The notes under the pieces were generated by a model that was not told the DNA's origin, did no database searches, and saw nothing but the letters and a program-made list of their open reading frames with translations. A DNA stretch of 64,000 bases from NCBI RefSeq assembly GCF_021502655.1, contig NZ_JAKFFT010000002.1:496001-560000 (forward strand), written 5' to 3'. Source of the DNA: Dyadobacter sp. CY347. GTDB lineage: Bacteria > Bacteroidota > Bacteroidia > Cytophagales > Spirosomataceae. Positions 17,409 through 25,733 of this stretch are shown piece after piece. The position numbers were made by a program, and so were the translations under genes. How positions within the stretch are numbered: position 1 is the first letter of the stretch; the number at the start of each line of letters is the position of its first letter.

Positions 17409-18182
17409 TCAGATTTTTATCCGCTGTCTCACCGCCTCATACAACACAATCGAACTGGCAACCGAAACATTCAGCGATTCCACTTGGCCACTTAGTGGAA
17501 TTCTTGCGCCGGAATCGGCCAGCTGGATGAATTCTTTTGAAATCCCGTCTTCCTCAGATCCCATAATGATGACTGTTGGGATGGAGAAATCGATTTCGTA
17601 GAGTGATTTTTCTGTTTTTTCTGTACAGGCAATGATTTGCAAACCGCTGTTGCGGAGATATTGTAATGTTTCGTACAGGTTTGGTTCGCGACAGACCGGC
17701 AGGAAGTTCAATGCTCCGGAAGAAGTTTTCATTGCATCTGCATTAATCTGTGCTCCTCCTTTTGTTGGAACGATTAGCGCTTGAACACCAGCGCATTCTG
17801 CGGTTCTGGCGATGGCGCCGAAATTTCTTACGTCGGTGATTCTGTCTAAAAGAAGCAGTAGTGGTGTTTTGCCTTCTTCATAAACCTGCGTGAGCACATT
17901 ATGAAGCGGCATATACTGGATCGGGGAGACGAAAGCGATAACGCCCTGGTGATTCTTCCGTGTTACGCGGTTGAGTTTTTCGACCGGAACGCGCTGAAAA
18001 GGGACGCCTAATTCCTTTGCAAGTTTCTCGATTTCAGCAAGTCCGAACTCTCTCTGAATGAATAATCTTTCTATTTCCTTGCCTGAGCGAAGGGTTTCCA
18101 ATACCGATTGCGTACCAAAAACCATATCGGCCTGGGACTGTCTTGGGGCGGGTTTTCTTACCGTATACTGCCGTTTCTCCAT
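17409..18182 (-). CDS. rlmB: 23S rRNA (guanosine-2'-O-)-methyltransferase RlmB
   Basis: SpoU-family methyltransferase that 2'-O-methylates G2251 of 23S rRNA with S-adenosylmethionine. An N-terminal substrate-binding domain (~15-90) precedes the knotted catalytic domain. Motif 1 is DRITDVRNFGAIARTAE with the catalytic Arg, motif 2 is IIMGSEEDGIS, and motif 3 is PLSGQVESLNVSVASSIVLYE. ATG 18182 is preferred over an upstream frame from 18203. It starts inside the 3' end of the GWxTD gene, overlapping by 25 bases, which suggests translational coupling. Confidence 0.93.
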   Translation of the reverse strand: MEKRQYTVRKPAPRQSQADMVFGTQSVLETLRSGKEIERLFIQREFGLAEIEKLAKELGVPFQRVPVEKLNRVTRKNHQGVIAFVSPIQYMPLHNVLTQVYEEGKTPLLLLLDRITDVRNFGAIARTAECAGVQALIVPTKGGAQINADAMKTSSGALNFLPVCREPNLYETLQYLRNSGLQIIACTEKTEKSLYEIDFSIPTVIIMGSEEDGISKEFIQLADSGARIPLSGQVESLNVSVASSIVLYEAVRQRIKI

Positions 18183-19441
18183 GCTTCTACAACTGGATAC
18201 CAAATAGGCTGGTATTCGGCGTACCGAACCAGTTCATAATGATCATCCACGAATTGATTGTTTTTTCTATTAAATGTAAAATTGACATTCTGCGCATTGC
18301 CGCGTTGATCGTAAGTCCATACTTCCCGATTCTTGCTGCGCTGAACTTTATCTGGTGGCCCTAGCACAATGTAGATCATGCCTTTATCCGTTTTCCACCC
18401 TTCTTTATACGTTGTAAAAAGCTGGTTTGCTTCTTCCACCCGACCATAAAATGAACGAATGGATTGCTGCGCCAAAGGTGCATTTCCGTTCATCAAGGTC
18501 AGCCAGTATTTATCAAGCGCTTTTTTGTAATCTTCTGCTTTTTTGATTTCGTTAATCTCGTTGTTTGTGCTCATGTAAAGCAACGGCCCGAGCAGGTGTC
18601 CCGGACGTGTCATCTTTGGAAAACGCTCATTTACAACGAGTATGCCTAAGCCTTCTGACTGCGTTGTATCGGCAAAAATGTTATAAAGACCTTCCTTGGT
18701 AAATGTAATCTGCTGGTCAGAATTGATCGTAAACGAGCTATCTACTTCAAGTGATTTGGGAACATTTTTAGCAGCAATATTCATCGGCGACCCAGCTGCC
18801 TCGAAATCGTGATTGTAGTAAACAACCTGCAATTGTTCGCTTCCACCGGAAGCCTTTTTTAACGTAAATGGTTCGTTGGAATTGATATAATGCCGCTGTA
18901 ATGGCTGGTTGCTATTGGCTGTATAAACGCCGTATGTTTCATTAACACCCTGCTTTTTAAACCTGATCGTGAGGTCATTAAGCACCTTTTTTAATGTTCC
19001 TGTCTGGCTTATTTCGCTCAGCAAAACGCCATACTCCTTGTCAGGGCTTTTTAGATCATAGGCAATGACGATCTTCTGTCCGATCTGTGAAACGTTAGAA
19101 GAGTCCAGTTTTACATTGCCATAACCTAGCCGATCACGCGTTCCGTAATCTGAATAAATGACGTAATTAAGGTTGTAAAGGCGAATGAAGTCAGCTGGGG
19201 AAATCGGGTTTTTGCCCTTAAAAGCATCTACGTAAAGGAAGACTTTCGTTTGCGTGGAGTCTTTTATCAAATATTTACTTTGAATGGCAATCAGGGTAAG
19301 TTCTTCATTAACCGGAGCAGATTGCTGAGAGGGGCGGACCTGCGCTTCGGGCAATTGCTTCATAGACTTGTTGGACGACGCGCATCCAGCTAGCAACGAG
19401 GCTGTTAAAACACAAATATAAAAGCTTAAAGTAGTTCTCAT
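18158..19441 (-). CDS. GWxTD domain-containing lipoprotein
   Basis: A predicted lipoprotein of about 427 residues: signal MRTTLSFYICVLTASLLAGC with lipobox LLAGC. The C-terminal quarter carries the defining GWKTDKGMIYIVLGPPD followed by VWTYDQRG. GWxTD proteins are widespread in Bacteroidota and Acidobacteriota, and their role is not established; an envelope function is likely. ATG 19441 is chosen to give a proper lipoprotein signal; an earlier in-frame start at 19465 would add 8 residues. It lies between an SDR gene and rlmB on the same strand. Confidence 0.88.
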   Translation of the reverse strand: MRTTLSFYICVLTASLLAGCASSNKSMKQLPEAQVRPSQQSAPVNEELTLIAIQSKYLIKDSTQTKVFLYVDAFKGKNPISPADFIRLYNLNYVIYSDYGTRDRLGYGNVKLDSSNVSQIGQKIVIAYDLKSPDKEYGVLLSEISQTGTLKKVLNDLTIRFKKQGVNETYGVYTANSNQPLQRHYINSNEPFTLKKASGGSEQLQVVYYNHDFEAAGSPMNIAAKNVPKSLEVDSSFTINSDQQITFTKEGLYNIFADTTQSEGLGILVVNERFPKMTRPGHLLGPLLYMSTNNEINEIKKAEDYKKALDKYWLTLMNGNAPLAQQSIRSFYGRVEEANQLFTTYKEGWKTDKGMIYIVLGPPDKVQRSKNREVWTYDQRGNAQNVNFTFNRKNNQFVDDHYELVRYAEYQPIWYPVVEAWRNGSIR

Positions 19442-19513
19442 GTACATGTTTTCATCATTTGTCAAATAACGAACGAACAGGTAAAATTACCCAATAAAAC
19501 GGTAAGAAAATTT

Positions 19514-20386
19514 TTATTCTGATTTCTTACTCGCTCGGTTGGCATTCTTGATCTGATCTTCAAGTATATCCCATTGATCGTCAGTGACTTCTTTCAGGAA
19601 GTTGAACTGTCCGGCAGCCAAAACTTCACCGCCATCCAGGGTAATCACCTCGCCGGTCATATAAGCCGAAAAATCGGACATTAAATACGCTGCCAGATTA
19701 GCCAGTTCCTGATGGTCGCCCACGCGTTCCAGCGGAATGCGACTTTCGAAAGAAAATTTCTTGGCTAATTCTTCGGGAAAAAGCCGCTCCCAGGCTCCTT
19801 TGGTTGGGAATGGTCCCGGCGCAATGGCATTTAGCCTGATTCCATGATCGGCCCATTCAAAAGCCAGTGATTTGGTCATGGCGAGCACGCCTGCTTTCGC
19901 CATCGCGGAAGGCACGACCCAGCCCGAACCGGTCCATGCATACGTCGTTGAAATGTTCAGAACGGTTCCTTTAATGTTGTTTTCAATCCAGTATTTACCC
20001 AATGCGAGCGTGAAATAATAAGTCCCGCGCAATACAATATCGACAACCACATCCACTGCCTTATAGGATAATCTTTCAGTCGGACTAATAAAATTGCCCG
20101 CAGAATTATTGACCAAACCGTTCACAGAACCGAATTTCTCAATGGCTTTTGCAATCACGTTTTCGATCTGCTCGTTTTTGCGGACGTCGCATTCAATGGC
20201 CAGAATGTTGCCGCCAATGCTTTCTTCCAATTCTTTCGCGGTTTTTTCAAGCACTTCGAGCCGTCTGCTGCAAATCACAATGTTGGCGCCGAGCTTCAAA
20301 AAGTAAGTGGCCATGGATTTGCCAAGGCCTGTCCCGCCGCCGGTAACAATAATAGTTTTGCCTTTCAATGCATCGTCGCGCAGCAT
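19514..20386 (-). CDS. SDR oxidoreductase, 2,4-dienoyl-CoA reductase-like
   Basis: A 290-residue short-chain dehydrogenase with nucleotide-binding TGGGTGLGK and the NNSAGNF segment. The active site does not read YxxxK in the usual place: the segment is STTYAWTGSGWVVPSAMAKAG. That is the arrangement of mitochondrial 2,4-dienoyl-CoA reductase (DECR1), where the Tyr precedes and Ser plus Lys follow. The C-terminal GEFN-like segment (AAGQFNFLKEVTDDQWD) also fits. It therefore probably reduces 2,4-dienoyl-CoA with NADPH during oxidation of unsaturated fatty acids. ATG 20386 (MLRDDALKGK) is preferred over 20404. Confidence 0.88.
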   Translation of the reverse strand: MLRDDALKGKTIIVTGGGTGLGKSMATYFLKLGANIVICSRRLEVLEKTAKELEESIGGNILAIECDVRKNEQIENVIAKAIEKFGSVNGLVNNSAGNFISPTERLSYKAVDVVVDIVLRGTYYFTLALGKYWIENNIKGTVLNISTTYAWTGSGWVVPSAMAKAGVLAMTKSLAFEWADHGIRLNAIAPGPFPTKGAWERLFPEELAKKFSFESRIPLERVGDHQELANLAAYLMSDFSAYMTGEVITLDGGEVLAAGQFNFLKEVTDDQWDILEDQIKNANRASKKSE

Positions 20387-20525
20387 TCCTTCCGTGTGAA
20401 TCATCAGAATCGGTTTTTGTGGATGCTGGTAAAGGTAAAATTTTATCTAAAAATAGTCCCTTACACGCCGGAATATATTCGCGTGCACATTATGCGGCAG
20501 GAAAATGGAGGAACCGGGAAGTTGA

Positions 20526-21446
20526 CTATTGCTGGGCAAGCAGATAAAGCACCGCCATCCGCACCGCAACGCCGTTCTCAACCTGATTTAGAATAATGGA
20601 ATGGCTTGAATCCGCAGCATCGGAAGAAAGCTCAACGCCGCGATTGATCGGGCCAGGGTGCATGAGGACGATTTCTTTGTTCAAACTATCCAGCATGGCC
20701 TTATTTATGCCATAATAGAGTGAATATTCCCTCAATGATGGAAAATATTTGATCTGCTGACGTTCCAGTTGAATGCGCAGCACATTCGCTACATCGCACC
20801 ATTCCAGCGCTTCGCGAACATTGTGGCCGATCTTAACGCCTAGTTCATCTAAATGCTTGGGAATCAAAGTGGAAGGCCCGCAAACCATCACTTCTGCTCC
20901 CAATTTTTGCAAACAAAAAATATTGGAAAGCGCAACGCGTGAGTGGGTAATGTCTCCAATGATCGCGATTTTCTTTCCGGTGAGATCTCCCAATTTTTCC
21001 CGCATCGAAAAGGCATCGAGCAATGCCTGAGTAGGGTGCTCGTGGGTGCCGTCGCCTGCGTTGACTACATTAGCAGGAATGCGTGTCGAAAGATAATGTG
21101 GCGCTCCCGGGCTGCTATGCCGCATTACGATCATATCCACTTTCATAGCCAGGATATTATTGACCGTATCCAAGAGCGTCTCTCCTTTTTTTACTGAACT
21201 TCCTGAGGCTGAAAAATTAACGACATCCGCAGAAAGACGCTTCTCGGCAAGCTCGAAAGAGAGCCTCGTCCGGGTCGAATTTTCGAAAAAAACGTTTGCT
21301 ATGGTAATGTCCCGGAGCGATGGGACTTTCTTGATGGGCCGGTTAATGACTTCCTTGAACTGAGTCGCTGTATCTAAAATGGTGTGAATGTCATTCTCGT
21401 TCAGGTTTTTAATTCCAAGTAAGTGCCGGACCGAAAGTTTTGTCAT
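20526..21446 (-). CDS. pyrB: Aspartate carbamoyltransferase catalytic subunit
   Basis: Condenses carbamoyl phosphate with L-aspartate to N-carbamoyl-aspartate, the committed step of pyrimidine synthesis. Signature elements are FFENSTRTRLSFE (carbamoyl-phosphate site), the mobile SSVKKGE loop, HEHPTQALLD and HPGPINRGVE. At 306 residues it is the compact catalytic chain. No pyrI regulatory subunit or pyrR lies beside it. It may be cotranscribed with the SDR, GWxTD and rlmB genes downstream, although the 139-base gap before the SDR leaves room for another promoter. Confidence 0.95.
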   Translation of the reverse strand: MTKLSVRHLLGIKNLNENDIHTILDTATQFKEVINRPIKKVPSLRDITIANVFFENSTRTRLSFELAEKRLSADVVNFSASGSSVKKGETLLDTVNNILAMKVDMIVMRHSSPGAPHYLSTRIPANVVNAGDGTHEHPTQALLDAFSMREKLGDLTGKKIAIIGDITHSRVALSNIFCLQKLGAEVMVCGPSTLIPKHLDELGVKIGHNVREALEWCDVANVLRIQLERQQIKYFPSLREYSLYYGINKAMLDSLNKEIVLMHPGPINRGVELSSDAADSSHSIILNQVENGVAVRMAVLYLLAQQ

Positions 21447-21469
21447 TGTTGGTATTCAAGAAAGTTTGA

Positions 21470-21477
21470 CAAAGATA
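21470..21477 (-). promoter_or_regulatory. Candidate -7 element of pyrB
   Basis: On the minus strand TATCTTTG (21477-21470) fits TANNTTTG and lies 24 bases before the pyrB ATG. No clear TTG is seen at the -33 position. Confidence 0.4.
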
Positions 21478-21545
21478 ATAAGGAACCCGGCAACGCGAAA
21501 ACGCATTTGGAAATTTCCCCTTCCTATTTCTTCCTCGCAGCTGAC

Positions 21546-21553
21546 TATCTTTG
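21546..21553 (+). promoter_or_regulatory. Candidate -7 element of the GreA-like gene
   Basis: TATCTTTG fits TANNTTTG, 55 bases before ATG 21608. It is the same octamer as in the divergent pyrB promoter. The -33 element is unclear. Confidence 0.4.
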
Positions 21554-21607
21554 GAACATTACCGGACATTTTCCCGGCGTTAAGGACGAATAAAAAATTA
21601 GAATAGA

Positions 21608-22054
21608 ATGAATAAGGCAGTATTAATAACCTATATAAAATCACTTCTGGAAGAGCGGATGATGGTGGCGTGGAATGCGATGGAAGCCGCGCAATCATCG
21701 GCAAATGATCAGGGCAAGAGCTCAATGGGCGATAAATACGAAACCTCCCGCTCCATGGGCCAGCTGGACCGGAATATGCACGCCCGCCAATATGAGCAGG
21801 TGCGGCTGGAAAGATTGGTTTTAGAAAAAATTCATGATAATGAAGTGGCTGTGCGCGCCGCAGTAGGATCATTGCTGGAAACGAGTGCCGGCTGGTTTCT
21901 GATCGCCGTAAGCCTGGGAGCCGTAAAAATAGAAGAAGAGACCGTAATAGCAGTCTCTTCTTCATCGCCTGTTGGCGCGTCGCTGCTGGGAAAAGGGCCC
22001 GGCGACAAGTTTGATTTTATGAAACGACAACACGAGATTATCGCTTTGCATTAA
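21608..22054 (+). CDS. GreA/GreB-like C-terminal domain protein
   Basis: A 148-residue protein. Residues ~40-75 form a polar helix (GDKYETSRSMGQLDRNM), and the C-terminus SSSSPVGASLLGKGPGDKF strongly resembles the FKBP-like C-terminal domain of transcript-cleavage factors GreA/GreB (SPIGxALxGKxxGD). It lacks a full-length Gre coiled coil with the acidic tip, so it is more like an Rnk-type RNA-polymerase-channel binder; this is inference. Similar proteins are sometimes mislabelled 3-oxoacyl-ACP synthase. Its stop lies 3 bases from the convergent yebC stop, with no terminator between. Confidence 0.65.
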   Translation: MNKAVLITYIKSLLEERMMVAWNAMEAAQSSANDQGKSSMGDKYETSRSMGQLDRNMHARQYEQVRLERLVLEKIHDNEVAVRAAVGSLLETSAGWFLIAVSLGAVKIEEETVIAVSSSSPVGASLLGKGPGDKFDFMKRQHEIIALH

Positions 22055-22057
22055 GCA

Positions 22058-22774
22058 TTAACCCATATTGTGGTAAACGCGCTGCACATCATCGTCGTCC
22101 TCGATCTTCTCGATCAGTTTTTCAACTTCCGCAACTTCTTCGTCGCTTAGGGATTTGGTGTCATTCGGAATGCGTTCAAAATCTGCTTCGACGATCTCGT
22201 AACCGTTTTCTTCCAGATAATGCTGTAATGCGCCGAATGCTGTAAATTCTCCGTAAATGTTGATCAGATTGGTTTCTTCATCCAAAAAAACCTCTTCACC
22301 ACCAACGTCGATCAGTTCAAATTCGAACTCTTCCAGGTCCTTGTTCCCTGGATTTTTGATCTTGAAAATACATTTGCGGTCAAAAATGAAATCGAGCATG
22401 CCCATTGTGCCCAGACTTCCGCCCAGCTTATTAAAATAGCTGCGCACGTTGGCAACCGTCCTTGTCGGGTTGTCCGTTGTGCTTTCTACGAGGATCGCGA
22501 CGCCGTGTGGGCCGTAACCTTCATAAACCATTTCTTTATAATCTTCCTGGTCTTTGGACGTAGCCCGCTTAATTGCCCTTTCTACGGTATCTTTGGGCAT
22601 GTTGGCCGCCCTGGCATTTTGTAAAAGAACCCTCAGCCTTGCGTTTGTATTAGGATCAGCGGTTCCGCTTTTTACAGCAAGGACAATGTCTTTACCAATC
22701 CTCGTAAAGGTTTTGGCCATTTTATCCCAACGCTTGAACATCCGCGCTTTTCTATATTCGTAAGCTCTTCCCAT
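22058..22774 (-). CDS. yebC: YebC/PmpR (TACO1) family protein
   Basis: A 238-residue member of the YebC family, known as DNA-binding regulators and, more recently, as translation factors that help ribosomes at difficult sequences. Features are FTRIGKDIVLAVKSG, NARLRVLLQNARAANMPKDTVERAI, YEGYGPHGVAILVE and TTDNPTRTVANVRSYFNKLGG. The N-terminus MGRAYEYRKARMFKRWDKMAKTF has the usual family start. A -7-like TAAATTTG (22819-22812) lies upstream on the minus strand. Convergent with the GreA-like gene. Confidence 0.93.
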   Translation of the reverse strand: MGRAYEYRKARMFKRWDKMAKTFTRIGKDIVLAVKSGTADPNTNARLRVLLQNARAANMPKDTVERAIKRATSKDQEDYKEMVYEGYGPHGVAILVESTTDNPTRTVANVRSYFNKLGGSLGTMGMLDFIFDRKCIFKIKNPGNKDLEEFEFELIDVGGEEVFLDEETNLINIYGEFTAFGALQHYLEENGYEIVEADFERIPNDTKSLSDEEVAEVEKLIEKIEDDDDVQRVYHNMG

Positions 22775-22874
22775 GCTTAGCTTTGTAAAATGTTATGTTG
22801 TTAATTCGCTGCAAATTTATGAAAGACGATTTAATTCAGGTAAAAATATATTCTTTCAAGAACAACTGTTACAA

Positions 22875-23330
22875 ATGGATCTTAAATTAAACTGGGACTT
22901 CAAGACTTTTGAAGAACTGAGCAAGCAGGAACTTTACGAAATTTTGCGGATTCGCAATGAAGTGTTCGTGGTCGAGCAGCGATGCTGCTACCCTGACCTT
23001 GACGGAAAGGATCAAAAGTCACATCATCTATGCGGTTACCGGGACGGCAACCTTACAGCTTACGCACGCATTCTCCCACCGGGCGTTTCTTACGAATTTG
23101 CTTCCATCGGCCGCATCGCTGTTTCGAGGCAGGGAAGGGGGTTCGGTTATGGTATCGAATTATTGAATGAGTCGATCAAAAAGGTTGAACTTTTGTACGG
23201 CAAAAGCGTCATTCGGATTGGGGCACAGTTGTATCTGAAGAAATTCTATGGCTCGTTCGGCTTCGTCCAATCAAGCGATATTTACTTTGAAGATGACATT
23301 GAACACATTGAAATGACACGTCAGATCTAG
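22875..23330 (+). CDS. elaA: GNAT N-acetyltransferase, ElaA family
   Basis: A 151-residue acetyl-CoA-dependent acetyltransferase of the ElaA type, whose substrate is unknown. ElaA features are the N-terminal LYEILRIRNEVFVVEQ and CYPDLDGKDQKSHHL, the acetyl-CoA-binding IGRIAVSRQGRGFGYG and the C-terminal YLKKFYGSFGF. ATG 22875 (MDLKLNWDF) is chosen; a longer frame from 22773 overlaps the divergent yebC start and is not conserved-looking. No obvious operon partner. Confidence 0.9.
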   Translation: MDLKLNWDFKTFEELSKQELYEILRIRNEVFVVEQRCCYPDLDGKDQKSHHLCGYRDGNLTAYARILPPGVSYEFASIGRIAVSRQGRGFGYGIELLNESIKKVELLYGKSVIRIGAQLYLKKFYGSFGFVQSSDIYFEDDIEHIEMTRQI

Positions 23331-23495
23331 TGAAAGTTATAAGTGGTAAAAGCATTGGGGAACGAATTCCCGGATTTGACGAATATTTAGACAGTAACCC
23401 TTCTGATGATTATTCAGATAGCTATATTTTACTGTATCATTCCGATTTTTTGTAGTAAATAATCTACATTAAGATAAAAAAAGTTTGTCAAATTT

Positions 23496-23524
23496 TTGTC
23501 ACTTTGCTTTTGTTTGATAATTTG
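23496..23524 (+). promoter_or_regulatory. Candidate promoter of the orphan small RNA
   Basis: TTG (23496-23498), 19 bases, then TAATTTG (23518-23524), one base short of TANNTTTG. It would start transcription about 23532, with no open reading frame before the terminator. Confidence 0.45.
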
Positions 23525-23531
23525 GCACAGA

Positions 23532-23672
23532 ATTTTAGTTATTAGTATTCAGTCAAGCAAATTGTTGCCTGGGACTGACGCCCTGTCAGATACCCAATAA
23601 CATTTTTGACGAACACTGATAGAGGAGGGTTTACGTGGAATGGCCTACTGTAATGCGGTAGGCCATTTTTTT
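23532..23672 (+). ncRNA. Candidate structured small RNA of about 140 nt
   Basis: The gap 23331-23683 holds no gene. Its second half has a promoter-like element, a foldable core and a strong terminator. The hairpin CTGAC/GTCAG (23575-23579 / 23585-23589, loop GCCCT) sits inside a GGG/CCC helix (23571-23573 / 23593-23595). CAGT near 23551 can pair with ACTG near 23615 to close the domain. Downstream there is only a convergent gene, so it is not an upstream riboswitch. It does not show tmRNA, SRP or RNase P landmarks. A 6S-like or regulatory RNA is possible but unproven. Confidence 0.5.
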
Positions 23673-23673
23673 G
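23639..23673 (+). terminator. Intrinsic terminator of the small RNA
   Basis: AATGGCCTAC (23639-23648) pairs perfectly with GTAGGCCATT (23658-23667), followed by a run of T. Confidence 0.9.
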
Positions 23674-23683
23674 TTTTAACCTG

Positions 23684-24004
23684 TTATTCGAAGCAAACTG
23701 CCGTCCCGTTTGCGCTTACCATCAGCATCGAGCTGTTTCCACCAATGGTTTCCAGGTCAATGTCAACGCCAATGACTGCATTGGCTCCCAATCTTTGCGC
23801 TTGGTCCATCATTTCGCGGATCGCAATGCTTTTGGCTTCCCGCAGGCCTTGCTCATAAGAGCCCGAGCGACCGCCTACCACGTCCCGGATCCCGGCCAGA
23901 AAATCCTTGAAAAAGTTGGCGCCGATAATCGCTTCACCGTTTACCAAACCAATGTACTTAGTGATTTTTTTGCCTTCAATGTTCGGAGTAGTAGTAACAA
24001 GCAT
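23684..24004 (-). CDS. ybjQ: YbjQ family protein (UPF0145)
   Basis: A 106-residue member of UPF0145. Family traits are [13 protein letters not shown] at the start, [13 protein letters not shown], then AREMMDQA-like [23 protein letters not shown]. The fold is a pentameric beta-barrel-like assembly in known structures; heavy-metal binding has been suggested but not shown. It has no signal peptide. It is transcribed alone, convergent with the small RNA. Confidence 0.9.
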   Translation of the reverse strand: MLVTTTPNIEGKKITKYIGLVNGEAIIGANFFKDFLAGIRDVVGGRSGSYEQGLREAKSIAIREMMDQAQRLGANAVIGVDIDLETIGGNSSMLMVSANGTAVCFE

Positions 24005-24107
24005 ACTGTGTCAGGTTGGTTGAAGTGAAATTTATTGAGGCCAATTTAGCGGATTTCAACAAGGAGCCGCCCAAATTAATTGTTTAACGGCAAAGTTGTG
24101 CACGATG

Positions 24108-24140
24108 TTGGTAAATTTTACTTACAGATTGCTAGCTTTG
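24108..24140 (+). promoter_or_regulatory. Bacteroidota-type promoter of the nitroreductase gene
   Basis: TTG (24108-24110), 22 bases, then TAGCTTTG (24133-24140). The predicted transcription start is about 24147, 28 bases before ATG 24175. Confidence 0.6.
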
Positions 24141-24174
24141 TTTTTTTGACAAATCAGAAGTAAATTTTATTGCA

Positions 24175-24747
24175 ATGGAACAAACAGTTGAGGCAGTTAA
24201 TCATGTAATCCGTAACAGGCGCAGCATTTTTCCGCCCAGTTATATCGAGAAAGACATTCCTGAGGAAGTTCTGCTAACCATTCTTGAAAATGCCAACTAC
24301 GCCCCAACCCATAAATTGACAGAGCCCTGGCGTTTTGTAGTTTACAAAGGCGAAAGCCTGAATAAACTTGCCGGGTTTTTCACGGAAAGATACCGCACCG
24401 TGACGCCTCCCGAATCATTTTCCCAGGCCAGATATGACGCGGCAGGAGAGAAGGTCCTTAAATCCAATGTGGTCGTGCTGATCTGCGCCGAATTGCATCC
24501 GGACAAGCTTCCGGAATGGGAAGAAACGGCTGCGGTGGCTTGCGCGGTTCAAAATATGTGGCTTACGGCAACGGCTTACGGCATAGGCTCATATTGGAGC
24601 AGTCCGGGTGTCCTGGATCTTCTGGCCAAATTCGCAGGCATTCCCGAAAATCAGAAATGCCTTGGATTGTATTTCATGGGCTATCACGATGCACCGGAAG
24701 CGCCGGCACGTCGCACACCCATGGAAAACAAGATTACCTGGGCATAA
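24175..24747 (+). CDS. Nitroreductase family protein
   Basis: A 190-residue FMN-dependent, NAD(P)H-using oxidoreductase of the short (YdjA-like) nitroreductase type. Flavin-contact segments are the N-terminal NRRSIFPPSYIEKDIP, the NYAPTHKLTEPWRF motif and the late GIGSYWSSPG. The small size without extra helices fits YdjA. The physiological substrate is unknown. The stop TAA shares one base with the ATG of the downstream ABC ATPase, so the two are translationally coupled. Confidence 0.9.
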   Translation: MEQTVEAVNHVIRNRRSIFPPSYIEKDIPEEVLLTILENANYAPTHKLTEPWRFVVYKGESLNKLAGFFTERYRTVTPPESFSQARYDAAGEKVLKSNVVVLICAELHPDKLPEWEETAAVACAVQNMWLTATAYGIGSYWSSPGVLDLLAKFAGIPENQKCLGLYFMGYHDAPEAPARRTPMENKITWA

Positions 24748-25727
24748 TGAAAAAAGAAAAAATTACCCTGCGCGCGCAATCCCTTACAAAAAGCTTTGGT
24801 GCAAAACCGGTTTTATCCAACATTGATTTGCAGCTAAATGCAGGAGAATGGCTGGGCATTTTGGGTGAAAGCGGGTCGGGTAAAAGCACCTTACTCCGCA
24901 TTCTGGGACGTTTCCAGGATGCGGAGGAAGGTAAAGTCTTTTTTAAAGAACAGGAATTAAAACCCGTAAGCGGCGAACTCATTCCAGGCCACGAATCCAT
25001 CAAGCTTATCCATCAGGAATTTGAGCTTTTTCCTAATCAGACTGTCGAGGAGAACATTGCGTATTCGCTGCGGTTTTATAATGCTGATTACAGAAAGGAG
25101 AAGGTGGCGGAGCTGCTTTCTATTACAGGTTTGGAATATGTAAAAAATCAAAAAGCCAAACTGCTATCCGGTGGGGAAAAACAGCGGACTGCGATTGCAA
25201 AAGCATTGGCAGAGCAGCCGGATGTCTTACTCCTGGACGAACCGTTTGCCCATTTGGACAACCATAACCGCCGCGTGCTGGCGAGCGCGATCGAAACCAT
25301 GCGCAGGCAGCAAAAGATGTCGTGTGTCTTCGTTACGCACGAAGCCGCTGATGCATTGGCCTGGTCCGACCGGATTGCGGTGCTGCGCGATGGCAGAATC
25401 ATTCAGATAGGGACGCCACAGGAGGTTTATAACCAGCCTATTGATAGTTATGTGGCAGAGCTGACAGGCGACATTAACTGGCTTGCGGACGCCGAAAATT
25501 CAAAGCAATTCTATATCCGCCCGGAGAAAATCAAGTCGACCAAGCATCCTGAAAAAAACAGATGGCAAGGTAAAGTGGAGGCAATCCGGTTTCATGGAAA
25601 CCACTGGGAAATCCGATGCAGCAATGTCAAAAATGAGAAATTGTCCTTTTACAGAAACAAAATGGATGTAGAAGTGGGGCAGCAGGTGCATTTAACTTAC
25701 GCACTGAAAGACCTGAAACGCATTTAA
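24747..25727 (+). CDS. ABC transporter ATP-binding protein (PotA/FbpC-like), orphan
   Basis: A 326-residue ATPase with Walker A GESGSGKST (~40), Q-loop HQEFELF, signature LSGGEKQR, Walker B VLLLDEPF and H-loop VTHEA. After about residue 240 it carries a TOBE-like regulatory domain (FYIRPEKIK), as in PotA, FbpC and MalK importers. The start is ATG 24747, overlapping the nitroreductase stop; a longer upstream frame is only the shadow of that gene. No permease or solute-binding protein is adjacent, so it must serve a transporter encoded elsewhere. Confidence 0.9.
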   Translation: MKKEKITLRAQSLTKSFGAKPVLSNIDLQLNAGEWLGILGESGSGKSTLLRILGRFQDAEEGKVFFKEQELKPVSGELIPGHESIKLIHQEFELFPNQTVEENIAYSLRFYNADYRKEKVAELLSITGLEYVKNQKAKLLSGGEKQRTAIAKALAEQPDVLLLDEPFAHLDNHNRRVLASAIETMRRQQKMSCVFVTHEAADALAWSDRIAVLRDGRIIQIGTPQEVYNQPIDSYVAELTGDINWLADAENSKQFYIRPEKIKSTKHPEKNRWQGKVEAIRFHGNHWEIRCSNVKNEKLSFYRNKMDVEVGQQVHLTYALKDLKRI

Positions 25728-25733
25728 TCCCGC

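Noticed and set aside
23331..23683. tmRNA, SRP RNA or RNase P RNA in the 353-base gap
   Set aside because: No tag-peptide frame with tRNA-like ends, no SRP tetraloop core and no GAGGAAAGTCC-type motif could be found.
24516..24746. N-terminal extension of the ABC ATPase into the nitroreductase gene
   Set aside because: The added residues are an out-of-frame reading of the nitroreductase; ATG 24747 gives the normal family start.
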